Shown here: piece after piece, positions 1 through 10,559 of the stretch | Layout of the letters: every line of letters begins with the position of its first letter | Position numbering within the stretch: the stretch's first letter is position 1 | Source of the DNA: Sipunculus nudus | Taxonomy: Eukaryota; Annelida; Sipuncula; Golfingiida; Sipunculidae | Direction: 5' to 3' | Length of the DNA stretch: 64,000 bases | Assembly (NCBI GenBank): GCA_026874595.1 | Contig: CM049306.1 | Coordinates: 47,370,019-47,434,018, forward strand | The notes under the pieces: generated by a model | Seen by the model: the letters and a program-made list of their open reading frames with translations, nothing else | Told to the model about the DNA's origin: nothing | Database searches by the model: none | Program-made: the position numbers and the translations under genes

Positions 1-587
1 CTATGCCTGAGGAAAGGAATCTAGGATTCCCATGAATATTTTTTTATCCCCAAGAGGCTGTCAGTTTTCACCAAAAACTCACAAGTTATTTTATGCCCTT
101 CTGTCATAATTGTAAGCTCACATGAAAATCTAGATCTCTTTGCCCCCATTTTCAGAAGATGCAAAGCAAAATAATTTTTCAACATAAACCATCTACCCGT
201 GCTTAAATTTGTCCAAGTTTGATACATCAGTGCTCTGAGCCTCTTAATTAATCTAGTTCAGTTTATCCAAATTAAACCACACTGTGTACATGTCTCTAAT
301 TTGTCACAGGGAATATTTGGAAAAGAGAAGTTTGTTACACATGAAAACAGTCTTTTACTTTTTGATGAATTAAGCTAATCTCATGATAAACAAGGAAGTG
401 GTCAGAGGCCACGCTTCCTCATGTCCTAATCAAACAACACAGCAACAATAGAAATGTTTCTCATGGACCAAAAGTCCTTTTACTGGTTGGCTCTATTAAA
501 AAGGAAAAAAAAAGAAATATCAGTAAGTCACAATAGAAAGGAAGCCTTTGAATGAAAAACCTACGGACGGGATGGCATGAATTTATC

Positions 588-630
588 TCTTGCATGCACA
601 TCTCTTGCATGCACATTTTGCATGCAAAAT
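588..630. repeat. Short tandem repeat plus 16-bp perfect palindrome
   Basis: A 14-bp unit containing TCTTGCATGCACAT occurs twice. It is followed at 615-630 by the perfect palindrome ATTTTGCATGCAAAAT, which contains octamer-like halves (ATGCAAAAT, one base longer than the POU octamer). This could be a POU-factor site or simply a small repeat; no function can be assigned. Confidence 0.45.
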
Positions 631-947
631 TGAACCAAATGGTTCCGTCTGACACATAACTAACTTAGTACAGTTCTTGGTCACGTATAATTAGCTGTGT
701 CAATAATTAGCTGTGTCATCAGGCTGAGCAGACAGTGTTTGGTGGTCTTCCTCTCCATGACAGTCCTCGAGGCCTGCGTGGCTTCTGAGTACCATCATGA
801 GATTGTATATCATATCTGACCAATTGACCTATCCACCACAGCCCAAATGCTCCGCCCTTTAAACTTATTATTATAATTAGCCCCCCTGAACGCTCCTATA
901 CAGGTTTTCTATGCCCATGGTAGCGAGAGCTGCTTATAACATAATAA

Positions 948-1012
948 TGACGTCACAAAGGGCGATGACACATGACGTCGTATTGACTGACGTCATCAAC
1001 TGGTATCACGTG
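948..1012. promoter_or_regulatory. CRE cluster (three TGACGTC sites) plus E-box
   Basis: Two perfect 8-bp cAMP-response elements TGACGTCA lie at 948-955 and 988-995. A near-perfect TGACGTCG is at 973-980, and an extended E-box TCACGTGA surrounds 1007-1012. Four palindromic bZIP/bHLH-type sites within 65 bp are unlikely in AT-rich background. An enhancer or promoter is plausible, but I see no adjacent first exon. Confidence 0.4.
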
Positions 1013-3255
1013 ACAATTGTTTACTGTATCACAGTCATATATGAACTATCTTTCAATATATTGAATTATTTGTCTCATATGAATTACCTGCCAGGTAAGA
1101 CATTATTATTCACTGGGTAGTCGCAGGAATGGCTCCAGCAACCTATAGCCTAGAACTTTTTATACTGTCTCCTTAAAAAAAAAATATCCCGGAAAACATG
1201 CTGACATGGGTACTGGTAGTATTATTTACAGACTACACATGTTCTGTTTGACAGGGCTGTGTCAAATTATGCAAAATTTTGTTTTTGTCAGATGATTGAC
1301 GCTTTACAATGTTTAAGGTCACCTGATTTGTTGCTCATTTGTCCTATGCTTATGATTATTCATTGAATGAAAATCCAATTAAGGTCACAAAGAGTAAATG
1401 GATAGGTCAATTGGTGCGCTGTTGATCTGTCAATCGTTTCATACCTTGTGTTTTTATATTACTATGAGTAGCATTAGGCTATAATTATATAGAGATCATT
1501 TAGACATGTTTTGATAGCAATTTCAAGGGCCTGTGGGATATGATACATTGTTTGCAAGTAAACACAAACTTGAGTGATCATGGAGCATTTACCGGTAGTA
1601 TGTTAAATTTTTACAAATTTGATTTTCCCTCTGTTTTTGGGCCATGTGCTTCAGTTTCCCAGTATCGAGACATGAATTCCAGGTTGATACTGAACTCCAC
1701 AATACCAATAAGAAATTTGACTATGGCTAATTTGTGCTGCAAATACATTAAATAACACTCACCATTAATTTATAGCTAGTTGCCATTTACATTATTTTAG
1801 CCATGTTTGGAAACCAAATGTTCCATTACTGTAGTCACCAATGTAATAAGAGGGTAACTTTGATTGGCTCACTTGATATATGTTTTGCTAACTAAGGTAT
1901 GTACATTTATATACTGTTGTTAGATAGTGTAAAAGACCAGTTAGCATAGTACTCAGGTTAGCCGGTCAGTTTCAGATCTGCATTATGATTGCTTCTGCAT
2001 TATAATTGCTTGGCAAAAGTATATAATGTGACCATGATGGTCATGCATACCACTGCTTATGCATTAATGAGAAATGGTATAAGTGTAGCATTTGCTATTG
2101 ATTTACTATAGATATTTTTAAAAAGTCTGTACCATTTTGTTTCTACTATAGCAGTGCAGATGTGCATCAGATCACTTGACAGTGTATCTTGATATTTTTA
2201 TTAAGGACCCCTCAGGTAGATTCTCATTGTGCCTTTTTAAAATGTCTTATAGTAAATGTAAGGCTGGATCATGGCAAAAAGAAATTTGTTCATGTATACC
2301 CCTTGTACACAATGTGTTACAAGTTTGGATGGTCTAACCTTAAGCAGACATGCAACCAGACCATTGTCTTGGAGATACCTGGATCTTCAAGGACGTTTAA
2401 GGTGGTGTAAATAGCCCTTATGGGTTTCTTTGTATCAGTAAGTATGGATTTCCATCTGTGCAATTACATTGTAGTATATAAAGCCTGGATTTTTTAATAC
2501 ATTTTTTCTAAGAAAAGCTTAGTATTTCGACATTTATATCAGCTTTCTTAAAAAAATATATCTTAACAGGAGGGTTAAGTTTTTGAACATAGTCTTCTGC
2601 ACCATAATAATGCCTAAAGCCACATATATAATTTATCACACCCAGCTTTTTTTCAGAATAATGTAAGACAGTTATTTTCCACGGATAATTAAATCATTTA
2701 TTCACAACTCTTATTTGAACCAATCAGCAGGTAATTAATATATAGTATCTGAATATCCTCATAGGATATTCATGCTTATATAAACATGCAAAATCATATT
2801 TATTTGTACTGAGTCACTAATTCTAGTTCATAAACATAGTTCATTTAATCATGGAAAAACACAAGCTTCAGTCCATTGTAAATGCAAGCCAAATTATCCC
2901 TACTGAAGTCTAGGGCCCAACAGCCAGTTCCTTGTAAATCCCATATTCATAAACATATAGTAATAGTTATGTACTGTTTTGATTATATACACCCTTGTAA
3001 GTTTATACAGGAGTCAAACTGTTTGATTCTTTACATGTCGCCAGTGTCCTCATTTTACTTGGATCTACAGTCTTCCTCTGTGAATTCCTCTATATGTCAT
3101 GTAACACTGTCTTCATTGTGGTATGTCATTTAATATTTTCTATTCCACACAGTAGAAATTCTCACATTAGTAGATCTAGCTGCCTACCTTTTTAACTTTT
3201 CTTATAAAAAAAATAGCCCATATTCACTATAGTTTGTTGACTTTATATATTTATA

Positions 3256-3432
3256 CAGTGGATCCTGTCTGAAAGACTACCTAACTTTTAAGACCAACTG
3301 TCTATTAAGACCACCCATGGGTGAACCAACAACATTAATATTGGTTATAACTGAATTGTATATTAAGACCACCTGTGAATTAAGACCACTTTGGTCAGTC
3401 CCATGGGTGGTCTTATAACACAGGTTTCACTG
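3256..3432. mobile_element. pogo/Tc1-like MITE with TA duplication
   Basis: This 177-bp non-autonomous element has imperfect terminal inverted repeats: CAGTGGATCCTGTCTGAAAG on the left, and the complement of a right end reading GGTTTCACTG. TA dinucleotides flank it at 3254-3255 and 3433-3434. The motif 'TTAAGACCACC' recurs inside. A shorter relative with the same termini lies at 26138-26223. The element ends 90 bp before a coding-exon acceptor, so it forms part of the intron end. Confidence 0.8.
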
Positions 3433-3522
3433 TATGTTGATTGGTCGTGATGCATTTGCTGATAATGTTACATTATCTCATGAAACACTTATTCATAGCC
3501 AGATATTGGTTATGTGTCTTAG

Positions 3523-3798
3523 GCAAAGCCTGTCGCCAAACCTCGCCCTCTACCTCCGTGTCCAGATGGTGACCGTTTGTCTGATCGAGGTCAAGCTGCT
3601 GCCCCTAAGAAAAGCAAATCTCCAAGCAGGCCAGCAGACCGGGGAGAGTCGGGCTACAACTCAAACTCTGCTAACTCCTCCACTAACAGCTCCAGAGATG
3701 AAAACGGCAGCCATCGCGCTGTTGCAGAAGACAAATCCAGATACAGAAATAAAAAAGTTGAACGCCAGCAGGAGGAGCAACCTGCAGAAACCCCTAGG
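3523..3798 (+). CDS. Nek1/4-like kinase C-terminal region, exon 1 of 9 in window
   Basis: First recognised exon of a nine-exon gene. Acceptor GTGTCTTAG precedes 3523 and donor AGG|GTGAGT follows 3798. It is exactly 92 codons, phase 0 to 0, so earlier exons are expected upstream of the window or unrecognised in it. The peptide is low-complexity: basic and proline-rich (AKPVAKPRPLPPCPDGD), then Ser/Asn-rich (GYNSNSANSSTNSS), then charged, as in the disordered linker between kinase and tail of NIMA-related kinases. No catalytic motif is present. The frame alternative at 3434-3802 is a shadow. The family assignment rests on the last exons and on the basic stretch in the next exon. Confidence 0.7.
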
Positions 3799-4260
3799 GT
3801 GAGTATATCCATTATATGTGTATGGTAGTTGAAGGGCCCCACCTTGATCCCCTTCATTAGAACCTTAGAGTTTTGCTCTCATGTCGTAAATATTGGTTAT
3901 GACTACTTGATGATTAATATCCCTGTGCATAGATATCCTGAAATCTAGGAGTCTTAATTGTAAGATATTATTCTTTTAAGCCATGGACCTATCCTTTTAC
4001 AAATAGATAAATAAAAGGAGTCCTTACAAGGGGGCAGAACTGCAGAAAAATTTAGAATTTCTGCAAATGTGTAGGATGGTTTATGGTATTTGAGGAGGTT
4101 AAGGTATAAATATCATATATACTTGTGTCCAGAATGTTGGGTTTACTCTCTAGCAGGTAATTTATTGTTTCAGTCAGTTTCTTAATTTTGTGTAAACATG
4201 AGTGCAATGAATTTAATTGTTTACAAGTTTTATAACTTAGTACATTTAATTTCTTTATAG

Positions 4261-4342
4261 GGATTGAATCTGTCTGCTCGTCAAAGGAGGAGGGAGAGGA
4301 AAGAGAGTGAGACACCAAGGCCACCAACATCTAGAAGTGTTG
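4261..4342 (+). CDS. Nek1/4-like gene, exon 2 (with repeat-encoded 3' end)
   Basis: Acceptor TTCTTTATAG, then GLNLSARQRRRERKESETPR and PPTSRSV; donor GTTG|GTAAGTC gives phase 1. The start NLSARQRRRERK resembles the basic 'SARERRR' stretch I recall downstream of the kinase domain in Nek1/Nek4 proteins. The last 40 bases are the first unit of a 48-bp tandem repeat whose later units (4343-4518) also carry GTAAGT donors in the same phase. Using donor 4391 or 4439 would lengthen the protein by 16 or 32 residues without a frameshift. Splicing from 4342 to 6919 makes an Asp codon and keeps the frame open. Which donor is used cannot be told from sequence. Confidence 0.65.
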
Positions 4343-4518
4343 GTAAGTCTGAGAGTGGGACACTGAGGCTTCCATTGTCTAGAAGTGTTGGTAAGTGTGA
4401 GAGTGAGGCATTGATCCTGCCAGTGTCTAGAAGTTTTGGTAAGTCTGAGAGTGAGACACTGAGGCTTCCAATGTCTAGAAGTGTTGATAAGTCTGAGAGT
4501 GAGACACTTGTTTAGAAG
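4300..4518 (+). repeat. 48-bp (16-codon) minisatellite spanning an exon-intron junction
   Basis: About four and a half tandem units of 48 bp, consensus GTAAGTCTGAGAGTGAGACA followed by CTGAGGCTTCCAATGTCTAG and AAGTGTTG. GTAAGT donors occur at 4343, 4391 and 4439; the fourth has decayed to ATAAGT at 4487. The frame continuing from the exon stays open through all units until TAG at 4513-4515, giving repeats like KSESGTLRLPLSRSVG. The array resumes at 5625-5715 on the far side of a transposon, with another GTAAGT at 5676. It looks like tandem duplication of an exon end together with its donor. Confidence 0.85.
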
Positions 4519-4520
4519 TA

Positions 4521-5622
4521 CAGTCAAGCCCGCTTATTGTCATGTCGGTGGTGTATGCATAAATTATGATAATAACCGGGATGTGACATTATGCGGGCTT
4601 CAACATCGATGTCCTTTTGAGTCATAGAGGAAGCGTTATGTATCAAATGATATTAAATAAATCATCAATGAAAAGGAAACAGAAACGTTTATGAATATTT
4701 TTATTGCACAACGGCATATCAAATTACGTTAATGCGCACTTGACAATTTATTTCCTGTAAGTTTTTTGCAGCATGCCGCAATAACTGACGAAATCCGACT
4801 TGCCAACAGAAAGAGTCGTAGCGTCTTGGTCATGAGGTCAAATTTCTGGAAATATGCGGCACAGTTATAACGTTATGCTTAGGCAAACTATTTTACAAGA
4901 TAATTATTTCCCCAACTATTGCGCCTTATTTTCCGGATATCTTATTAATGACTCAAACGTCCATGATCGTCTTTATGATATGACTACTGGGAGAGCGGGC
5001 ATCATCATGCCATTGACAACTTTCTGAAGTTTCGCCGTAATTGAGGGTTTGGACCGGATATTTCCTCCAATGCTCACAAAACATCCAGTTTTTCGTGGAC
5101 CCTAAAAGGGGATTTCTGGTCGTAAGCAACATTAAGAGCTCGTGCTTTATATCATTTCGGCAAAACTTTAACTAAACCACGGCCTCGCAAAGGCCAGAAG
5201 TTCATTATGTATGACATGTGATTGCAAATTTGCACATGTTAACGCACGAAGAAACGCAATGGTCTGGATTACCGTGGTATCTTAAGACGTTAATTAGCTA
5301 AGTGACGGGGAGTGACCTGCATGCATCACTGCACTTGCCTGCCGCACACAGGCGGGAGACGTGATTGTTTGATAAGCCTGACCGATTACAGGCTCTTGAC
5401 CTCGTTGATCGCCATGTCGGAGCCTGATGTGATATTAACTGCGATCTAGTATCACTGCGAAGGGTTCCAAGCATGACAATAAACAGGATTATGACAATAT
5501 TTCATGATATTAAACGGTCAGATTTACCATTGTTTATATAGGAAATGGTTTGGGATTTCAGATTTATGTGACAATAAATGGGATTTTCTATTAACCGCTA
5601 TGACACAAAGTGGGCTCGACTG
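4521..5622. mobile_element. 1.1-kb pogo/Tc1-like DNA transposon with TA duplication
   Basis: The terminal inverted repeats are CAGTCAAGCCCGCTT on the left and, complemented on the right, CAGTCGAGCCCACTT. TA dinucleotides at 4519-4520 and 5623-5624 are the duplicated target. The motif AAGCCCGC recurs inverted at 4595-4602, a subterminal hairpin. No intact transposase is present. Removing the element rejoins the interrupted 48-bp repeat as TTTAGAAG-TA-TTGATAAG, which fixes the insertion point. A degraded fragment on the - strand resembling a CENP-B-type HTH (EKLDVL, stop, ALEE) suggests pogo ancestry, but this is weak. Confidence 0.85.
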
Positions 5623-5624
5623 TA

Positions 5625-5715
5625 TTGATAAGTGTGAGACTGAGACATTGAGGATGCCAATGTCTAGAAGTATTGGTAAGTGTGAGATTGAGACATTGAG
5701 GATGCAAACATCAGG
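5625..5715 (+). repeat. Distal part of the split 48-bp repeat array
   Basis: About two units of the same 48-bp repeat as at 4300-4518 (CTGAGACATTGAGGATGCCA, then ATGTCTAGAAG), displaced by the 1.1-kb transposon. One unit retains a good donor (TATTG|GTAAGTG, 5676). Sequence then degenerates into 'GATGATGGTGTAGG', the start of the 23-bp minisatellite. Confidence 0.8.
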
Positions 5716-5775
5716 CAGTGTAGATGCTGATGATGGTGTAGGTGGTTCTAATGTGATTATGCAAATTTTTTTGGC

Positions 5776-6906
5776 ATGATGTAGATCCTTTGAGTGATGA
5801 TGTGGAAACGTTCTTTGTGGATGCAGATACTTTCTATGTGATCATGTAGATACTTTCTATGTGATGATGTAGGTACTCTCTGTGTGATGATGAAGGTACA
5901 CTGTGAGATAATGCAGATAATTTCTGTGTGATGATGTAGATACTTTCTGTGGGATGATGTGGGTACTTTCTGTGTGATGATATGGAAACATTTTGTGTGA
6001 TGATATAGATACTTTCTGTGTGATGATGTAGGTACTTTCTGTTAGATAATGTAGGTATATGATGCAGATAGTTTCTGTGGGATGATGTGGGTACTTTCTG
6101 TGGGATGATAGATACTTTCTGTGTGATAATGTAGGTATTGTCTGTGTGATGATGTCGAAACTTTCTATGGGATGGTGTGGGTACTTTCTGTTTGATGATG
6201 TGGAAACTTTTTGTTGGATGATGTAGATACTTTCTGTGGGATGATGTCCATACTTTCTGTGTGATAATGTGGGTACTTTCTATGTGCTGATGTAGATACT
6301 TTCAATGGGATGATGTTGATACTTTGTGTGATGATGATGGTATTTTCTGTATGATTATGTGGAAACTTTCTGTGGAATGATGCAGATGGTTTCTGTGGGA
6401 TGATGTGGGTACTTTCTGTGGGATGATGTAGATACTTTCTGTGTGATAATGTAGTTTTTTCTGTGTAATGATGTGGAAACTTTCTGTTGGATGGTGTGGG
6501 TACTTTCTGTTTGATGATGTGGAAACTTTGTGGGATGATGTAGATACTTGCTGTGTGATGATGTAGATACTTTCTGTGTGATGATGTAGATACTTTCTGT
6601 GTGATAATGTGGGTACTTTCTGTGTGGTAATGTGGGTCACTTTCTATGGGATGATGTAGATACTTTTTGTGGGATGATGTAGATACTTTCTGATGGTATT
6701 TTCTGTGTGATTATGTTGAAACTTTCTGTGGGATGATGTTGGTACTTTCTGTTTGATGATGTAGATACTTCCTTTATGATGATGTAGATACTTTCTGTGT
6801 GATAATGTGGGTACTATCTGTAGGGTGATGTAGATTCTTTCTGTGTGATGATGTAGATACTTTCTAAGTGATGATGTAGATACTTTCTGTGTGATGATTC
6901 AGATAC
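5776..6906. repeat. 23-bp intronic minisatellite, about 49 units
   Basis: Roughly 49 diverged copies of GATGATGTAGATACTTTCTG plus TGT. Three unit types alternate (core GTAGATAC, GTGGGTAC, GTGGAAAC), hinting at a higher-order repeat. Twenty-three is not a multiple of three; open frames here, such as the His/Ser-rich one on the - strand at 6302-6640, are by-products. The array fills the rest of the intron and runs directly into the next acceptor, whose sequence GATGATTCAGATACCTTGTG+TTGCAG is itself recognisable as a mutated unit. No unique spacers occur, so this is not CRISPR. Confidence 0.9.
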
Positions 6907-6918
6907 CTTGTGTTGCAG

Positions 6919-7010
6919 ACATAGAACAGAAGAGGAGATATTCTGAATCAGATGCTCCCAGGATCAGGAGGTCAGCAGACAATGCACCGGTCCTCATCAA
7001 TCAGAAAAAG
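6919..7010 (+). CDS. Nek1/4-like gene, exon 3
   Basis: Acceptor TGTGTTGCAG and donor AAAAAG|GTAAGT. With one base carried from exon 2 it encodes DIEQKRRYSESDAPRIRR and SADNAPVLINQKK, 31 codons ending in phase 0. The basic, Ser-rich composition with RRYSES/RIRRS resembles kinase target sites. The acceptor derives from the last unit of the 23-bp minisatellite. Confidence 0.7.
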
Positions 7011-7764
7011 GTAAGTGGTGCAGGCTGGTTAGAGATTCAATGTTGTCTACCATTGGGCTGTATCTCCCTTTTTTTCTCTGTGGTTGTTTGTAGTCATGAG
7101 GGACAATCAAGCATCTCTCCACCAATTTGTCTCCAGGTATAAAGGTTTAGGGTTCTCTAGCACTGACCAAGCACCAGGATGATCTACCAGTGGGGATACT
7201 TGCCCATTTGTTAACATCAATTTTGAATGCTGCTATATCATGTTTAGGACATCTTTATACCTTAATGGGGCCTGCCTGTCCCTTGGCCTTAAATCAAATC
7301 CTGTCCATCAGTTGATAATTTAATAGGGCATACGATAATTTTTAAATTTGAAATGTTGCATATATCTTTTGATCCCTTGCCCTTACGTATTGGAAGGTAA
7401 ATAATATACATGATGTGGATGAGGTCACCTTATATCCTTAATGGGAGGCTTGCTCAGTGATGGACAAGAATATTTAAATACTACTATGTCCATGCTTATG
7501 TACATTATAATGTTCTTCTTAGCTTCATCTGGGAAGAAACAGCTTGATGTATATAATTTCTCTAACAGCATATTATGGTTGTGTACAATAACTGAATTGG
7601 AAATCAAATCCAAAGGTAGAAATCAATAATTGAATATGCTCGAAAACCTTGTAACAGTACACAGCATGCCTAGTCTACTCATTAAGGCTCTGTCAGTCTC
7701 AGTTCACATTCCTTTAAGGTTTTACCATTTAAGGTATTTGATGGGTCTTTTTGCTGTATGGTAG

Positions 7765-7913
7765 GCTCCAGCATCACGTAGGCAAACAAACGATCGTCCC
7801 GCTAAACCAACGCCCCGAGAAGCTCTCCGTAAACAGCCCAGTGTTAACAATGACAGCAGCAGCTCTGACACAGAGGAGGAGGGAATCTCCAGCCAAGAGA
7901 GAGACCGCAGACG
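7765..7913 (+). CDS. Nek1/4-like gene, exon 4
   Basis: Acceptor GTATGGTAG (weak pyrimidine tract) and donor GACG|GTATGG; phase 0 in, phase 2 out. The peptide is APASRRQTNDRPAKPTPREA, then LRKQPSVNNDSSSSDTEEEG and ISSQERDRR. The acidic patch SSSSDTEEE looks like a casein-kinase-2-type site within a disordered linker. GC content and codon character contrast clearly with the AT-rich flanks, supporting a real exon. Confidence 0.7.
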
Positions 7914-8072
7914 GTATGGTTATGTGATGCCCTTCATATATACATGATTAAACTGTTATTGTTTCTTTGTTACCATCTTTTATGCAATGCTTTCTGATTC
8001 GTTAGATCTTGATGGGTTGGTGACTTTAAAATATTATGCTCATGGTCAGGAACACTCTGTTAACTTTAATTA

Positions 8073-9601
8073 CCATATTTCCTTGAACAGACGCCAGGTA
8101 TTAAATAGTCGCCTGCCTTATTTAGACGCCGGGGCAAAACGATGTCCCAGAGAAATAAACGCCAGTCTTAAATAGAAGCTGGTCTTGTTCACAGGCCTGA
8201 TGTCAGATTATTTTCCATGTTTGCCACCAGATGTCTTTTCCCTTCATTATAATTGGTGTATTTACTGGTCAAAATGACCATAGATTGTTGTATGAATTTC
8301 GGTTTGTGTTGTATTGATAATATGTTTAATTCCTCTTAGTCTATAAATCATTATTTTATCTTACGTGAATGCTTGTTTCAATGAGGGACACCATATATTC
8401 CCGATTCATCCATTTTGATTAAAGCCGAACACCGATCCTAATAAAGGATACACAAATACGTCAGCAGTGAGAAGGCTAACACTGTCACTGCTATCAAGCA
8501 AGATGAAGGTAGTACCGCTTGAAACAAGCGGTAAATCTTGGTACGGTGTAAGTCTAGCTCATGAACAGAACTGTTCAAATACGTTTTGGCACACATTTCT
8601 TCTGTAGCATGAAGACGCCAAATGATGGTGTCAAGCGGTACAATTTGTAGCTACTGTCAAGCCAAATTGCGCTCCTTGCTTTCATTTTTATCGCTTTTAA
8701 ATGCGTCCCTCTGTTACCAAAACCACGCTTCTGAGATAATCTTTAAAGTTAAAAATAGTATGTACTTTTGTCCACAACTAAATATTCAGTAATACTCCCG
8801 GCAGAAAATGTCACATACCAGTATAAACCAGGTCGGAAAGGCTTGAATACGCTGTGTCAAGCTGTATCAGATAAAAGACGGGGAGGAAAGTGTCATGAAA
8901 TTGACCAATGCTGTGCCGTTATAAAGGACCAACCCCCGGTATTTCGATGGAATCAATATTACAAGTTATACGCGGTGAACAGTTAATGGAAGAGTCACCC
9001 CGTGTTCAGTATATAAAAGACCAGAAACGCATGATAACGCTGTGTCGAGCTGAATCAGTTAAACATTTAACGAGAGGAAAGTTTCATGAAAATGAATTAC
9101 GCTGTGCCGTTATAAGGACCAAACTCCCGTATTTCAATGGAACAAAATGCTACCAGCCACCGAAGAGCCACCCCGTGATCAGAGGGAAACAATGTTACCA
9201 AGTTCAAGCGGTGTATAATAAATGGAACAGCCACATAAAACACCTGGGTACCTGGTTTCGAGGGGCCCGCGCAGACAGATTCTTGTGGACAACTGCAATC
9301 TCTCGCTGTGATTTTCCATTAATTCTTATTATGGTGCGTGATTGTGGAGACTGCACATGTCCCATATACCCATGGCATCTAAGGAAAATCGTAAACACAA
9401 TCTGTGTACCGGCGATGTTTTCAATTGTGTCAGTGATTAGTGACCAGCGGGTTCATTGTTTCGACGTGTTCTATTTTTAGTTAGTCTGACGAGCCTGATA
9501 ATGTATTTTTTAATAAACGCCGGCCTTAAACAGAAGCCGGCCTTGTTTAGACGCCGGGTCAAAGCTGGGTCTGAAAAAAAAGTCTGTTCAAAGAAATACG
9601 G
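8073..9601. mobile_element. 1.5-kb pogo-like DNA transposon with decayed transposase
   Basis: The terminal inverted repeats are CCATATTTCCTTGAACAGAC on the left and CCGTATTTCTTTGAACAGAC (complement of the right end), with TA on both sides (8071-8072, 9602-9603). On the - strand near 8385-8420 a short peptide MDESGIYGVPH precedes a stop; it resembles the 'N-x-DETG' block of pogo/Jerky-type DDE transposases, so a broken transposase is likely. A directly repeated block of about 190 bp occupies 8810-9180. The 190-codon + strand frame at 8908-9480 crosses this block and is not credible as a gene. The element lies in the intron between exons 4 and 5. Confidence 0.75.
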
Positions 9602-10375
9602 TACCTAAAAGTGTAGTTGCAGTGTTTAACATTCAGCCATTCATTATTATGACCTGCATGTTGTCATACTGCAGAAGATCAGATGTAAACCAGCTAGTGC
9701 CTTCTTCTGCCAACACTAGATATTTATCTAAATTAAATTGTAAAAGTACAAATTGAAAGTACAAATTAAAAGTACAAATTGCACTTACAAAATAAATTGC
9801 ACATGGTACTTGTCACACTTTAGTTATGATGACAGCTCACCAGACTGCACATAATAAGTGACACTGTGACATTCCTTTGAAGCTGATTGCTAACATTATT
9901 AATGCCCTAGTAACATGTTTGAGAAATCTAATATTTTAACCAGATTTTACATCTGAAAGATCCATAATGAATGCCATCATTATCATGTTTATTGAAATTA
10001 TCTCTGATATGGTGTCTAATATGTATAACTCTACATAAATTAATACTTATGAAATATGAAAGTGAAATTAAACCATTCAGGTAGCTGGGTGTTAAGTCAT
10101 CTTATTGTGTGTGCCCTCCATTCATTATCCAAGGGTGATTTTTGACTCAATTGTTAATATAGAAAAAAACAGATATATATATGTCCTATTTACTTGTTCT
10201 TCTACACTTGCCATGCTTGTTCTGTTTTGTAAACATTTTTTTTGACCTTACAAGCTTAACTTAATTGCTATGATATATCCAGCTTTTTACCCTGACTACC
10301 CATATCCTTGTAACTTCACTTTGTGTGTGTGTGTGTGATGGCACAAGCAGATGATACCCATATTAACATTTACAG
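9602..10375. other. Intron sequence, no gene; short A/T tandem repeat
   Basis: AT-rich intron. A 12-14-bp unit AAAGTACAAATT is repeated about four times at 9740-9792, and a (GT)n stretch lies at 10321-10337. Nothing else is recognisable. Confidence 0.6.
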
Positions 10376-10438
10376 GAGGAAACCAAACCAAGTGCCAAAC
10401 CAAGAAAACCGCAAGTCACCAGATACAGAAAACGAAGA
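10376..10438 (+). CDS. Nek1/4-like gene, exon 5
   Basis: Acceptor CATTTACAG. Donor GA|GTAGGT at 10439 was chosen because it enters with phase 2 from exon 4 and leaves with phase 2 into exon 6. Using the next GT (10442) would leave an in-frame TAG. The peptide is RRKPNQVPNQENRKSPDTEN+E, a continuation of the disordered linker. In the +1 frame the bases also read openly (EETKPSAKPRKPQVTRYRKR), so the exon boundary needs transcript support. Confidence 0.55.
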
Positions 10439-10559
10439 GTAGGTCTAACCCATCCTGATTCTAATATAAAAGCATGTTCAACAGTGTTGTATGGTGAAAC
10501 ATTGACTGTTGTTACACCAGTTACATGCAATATCAGGCGGGTCCAGTTATTATTATTAT

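Larger units (their letters stand above)
1..3255. other. No recognised gene; intron or upstream intergenic DNA
   Basis: AT-rich DNA in which I find no open frame longer than about 80 codons and nothing resembling a known domain. It lies 5' of the first recognised exon of the kinase-tail gene. Since that exon opens in phase 0 with no ATG of its own, this stretch may be a long intron or upstream intergenic DNA. It holds a palindrome near 615 and a CRE/E-box cluster near 950-1012, listed separately. Confidence 0.6.

Noticed and set aside
3434-3802. 122-codon frame overlapping kinase-tail exon 1
   Set aside because: Shadow of the real exon in another frame; its first part is intron and transposon end.
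6302-6640. 112-codon His/Ser-rich open frame on the - strand
   Set aside because: It is the 23-bp minisatellite translated; the unit length is not a multiple of three, and openness arises from lack of stop-like trinucleotides.
5776-6906. Regularly repeated short units that might suggest a CRISPR array
   Set aside because: Units are directly adjacent and diverged with no unique spacers, in a eukaryotic intron.
8908-9480. 190-codon open frame inside a transposon
   Set aside because: It crosses an internally duplicated segment, and the only transposase-like peptide is on the other strand.
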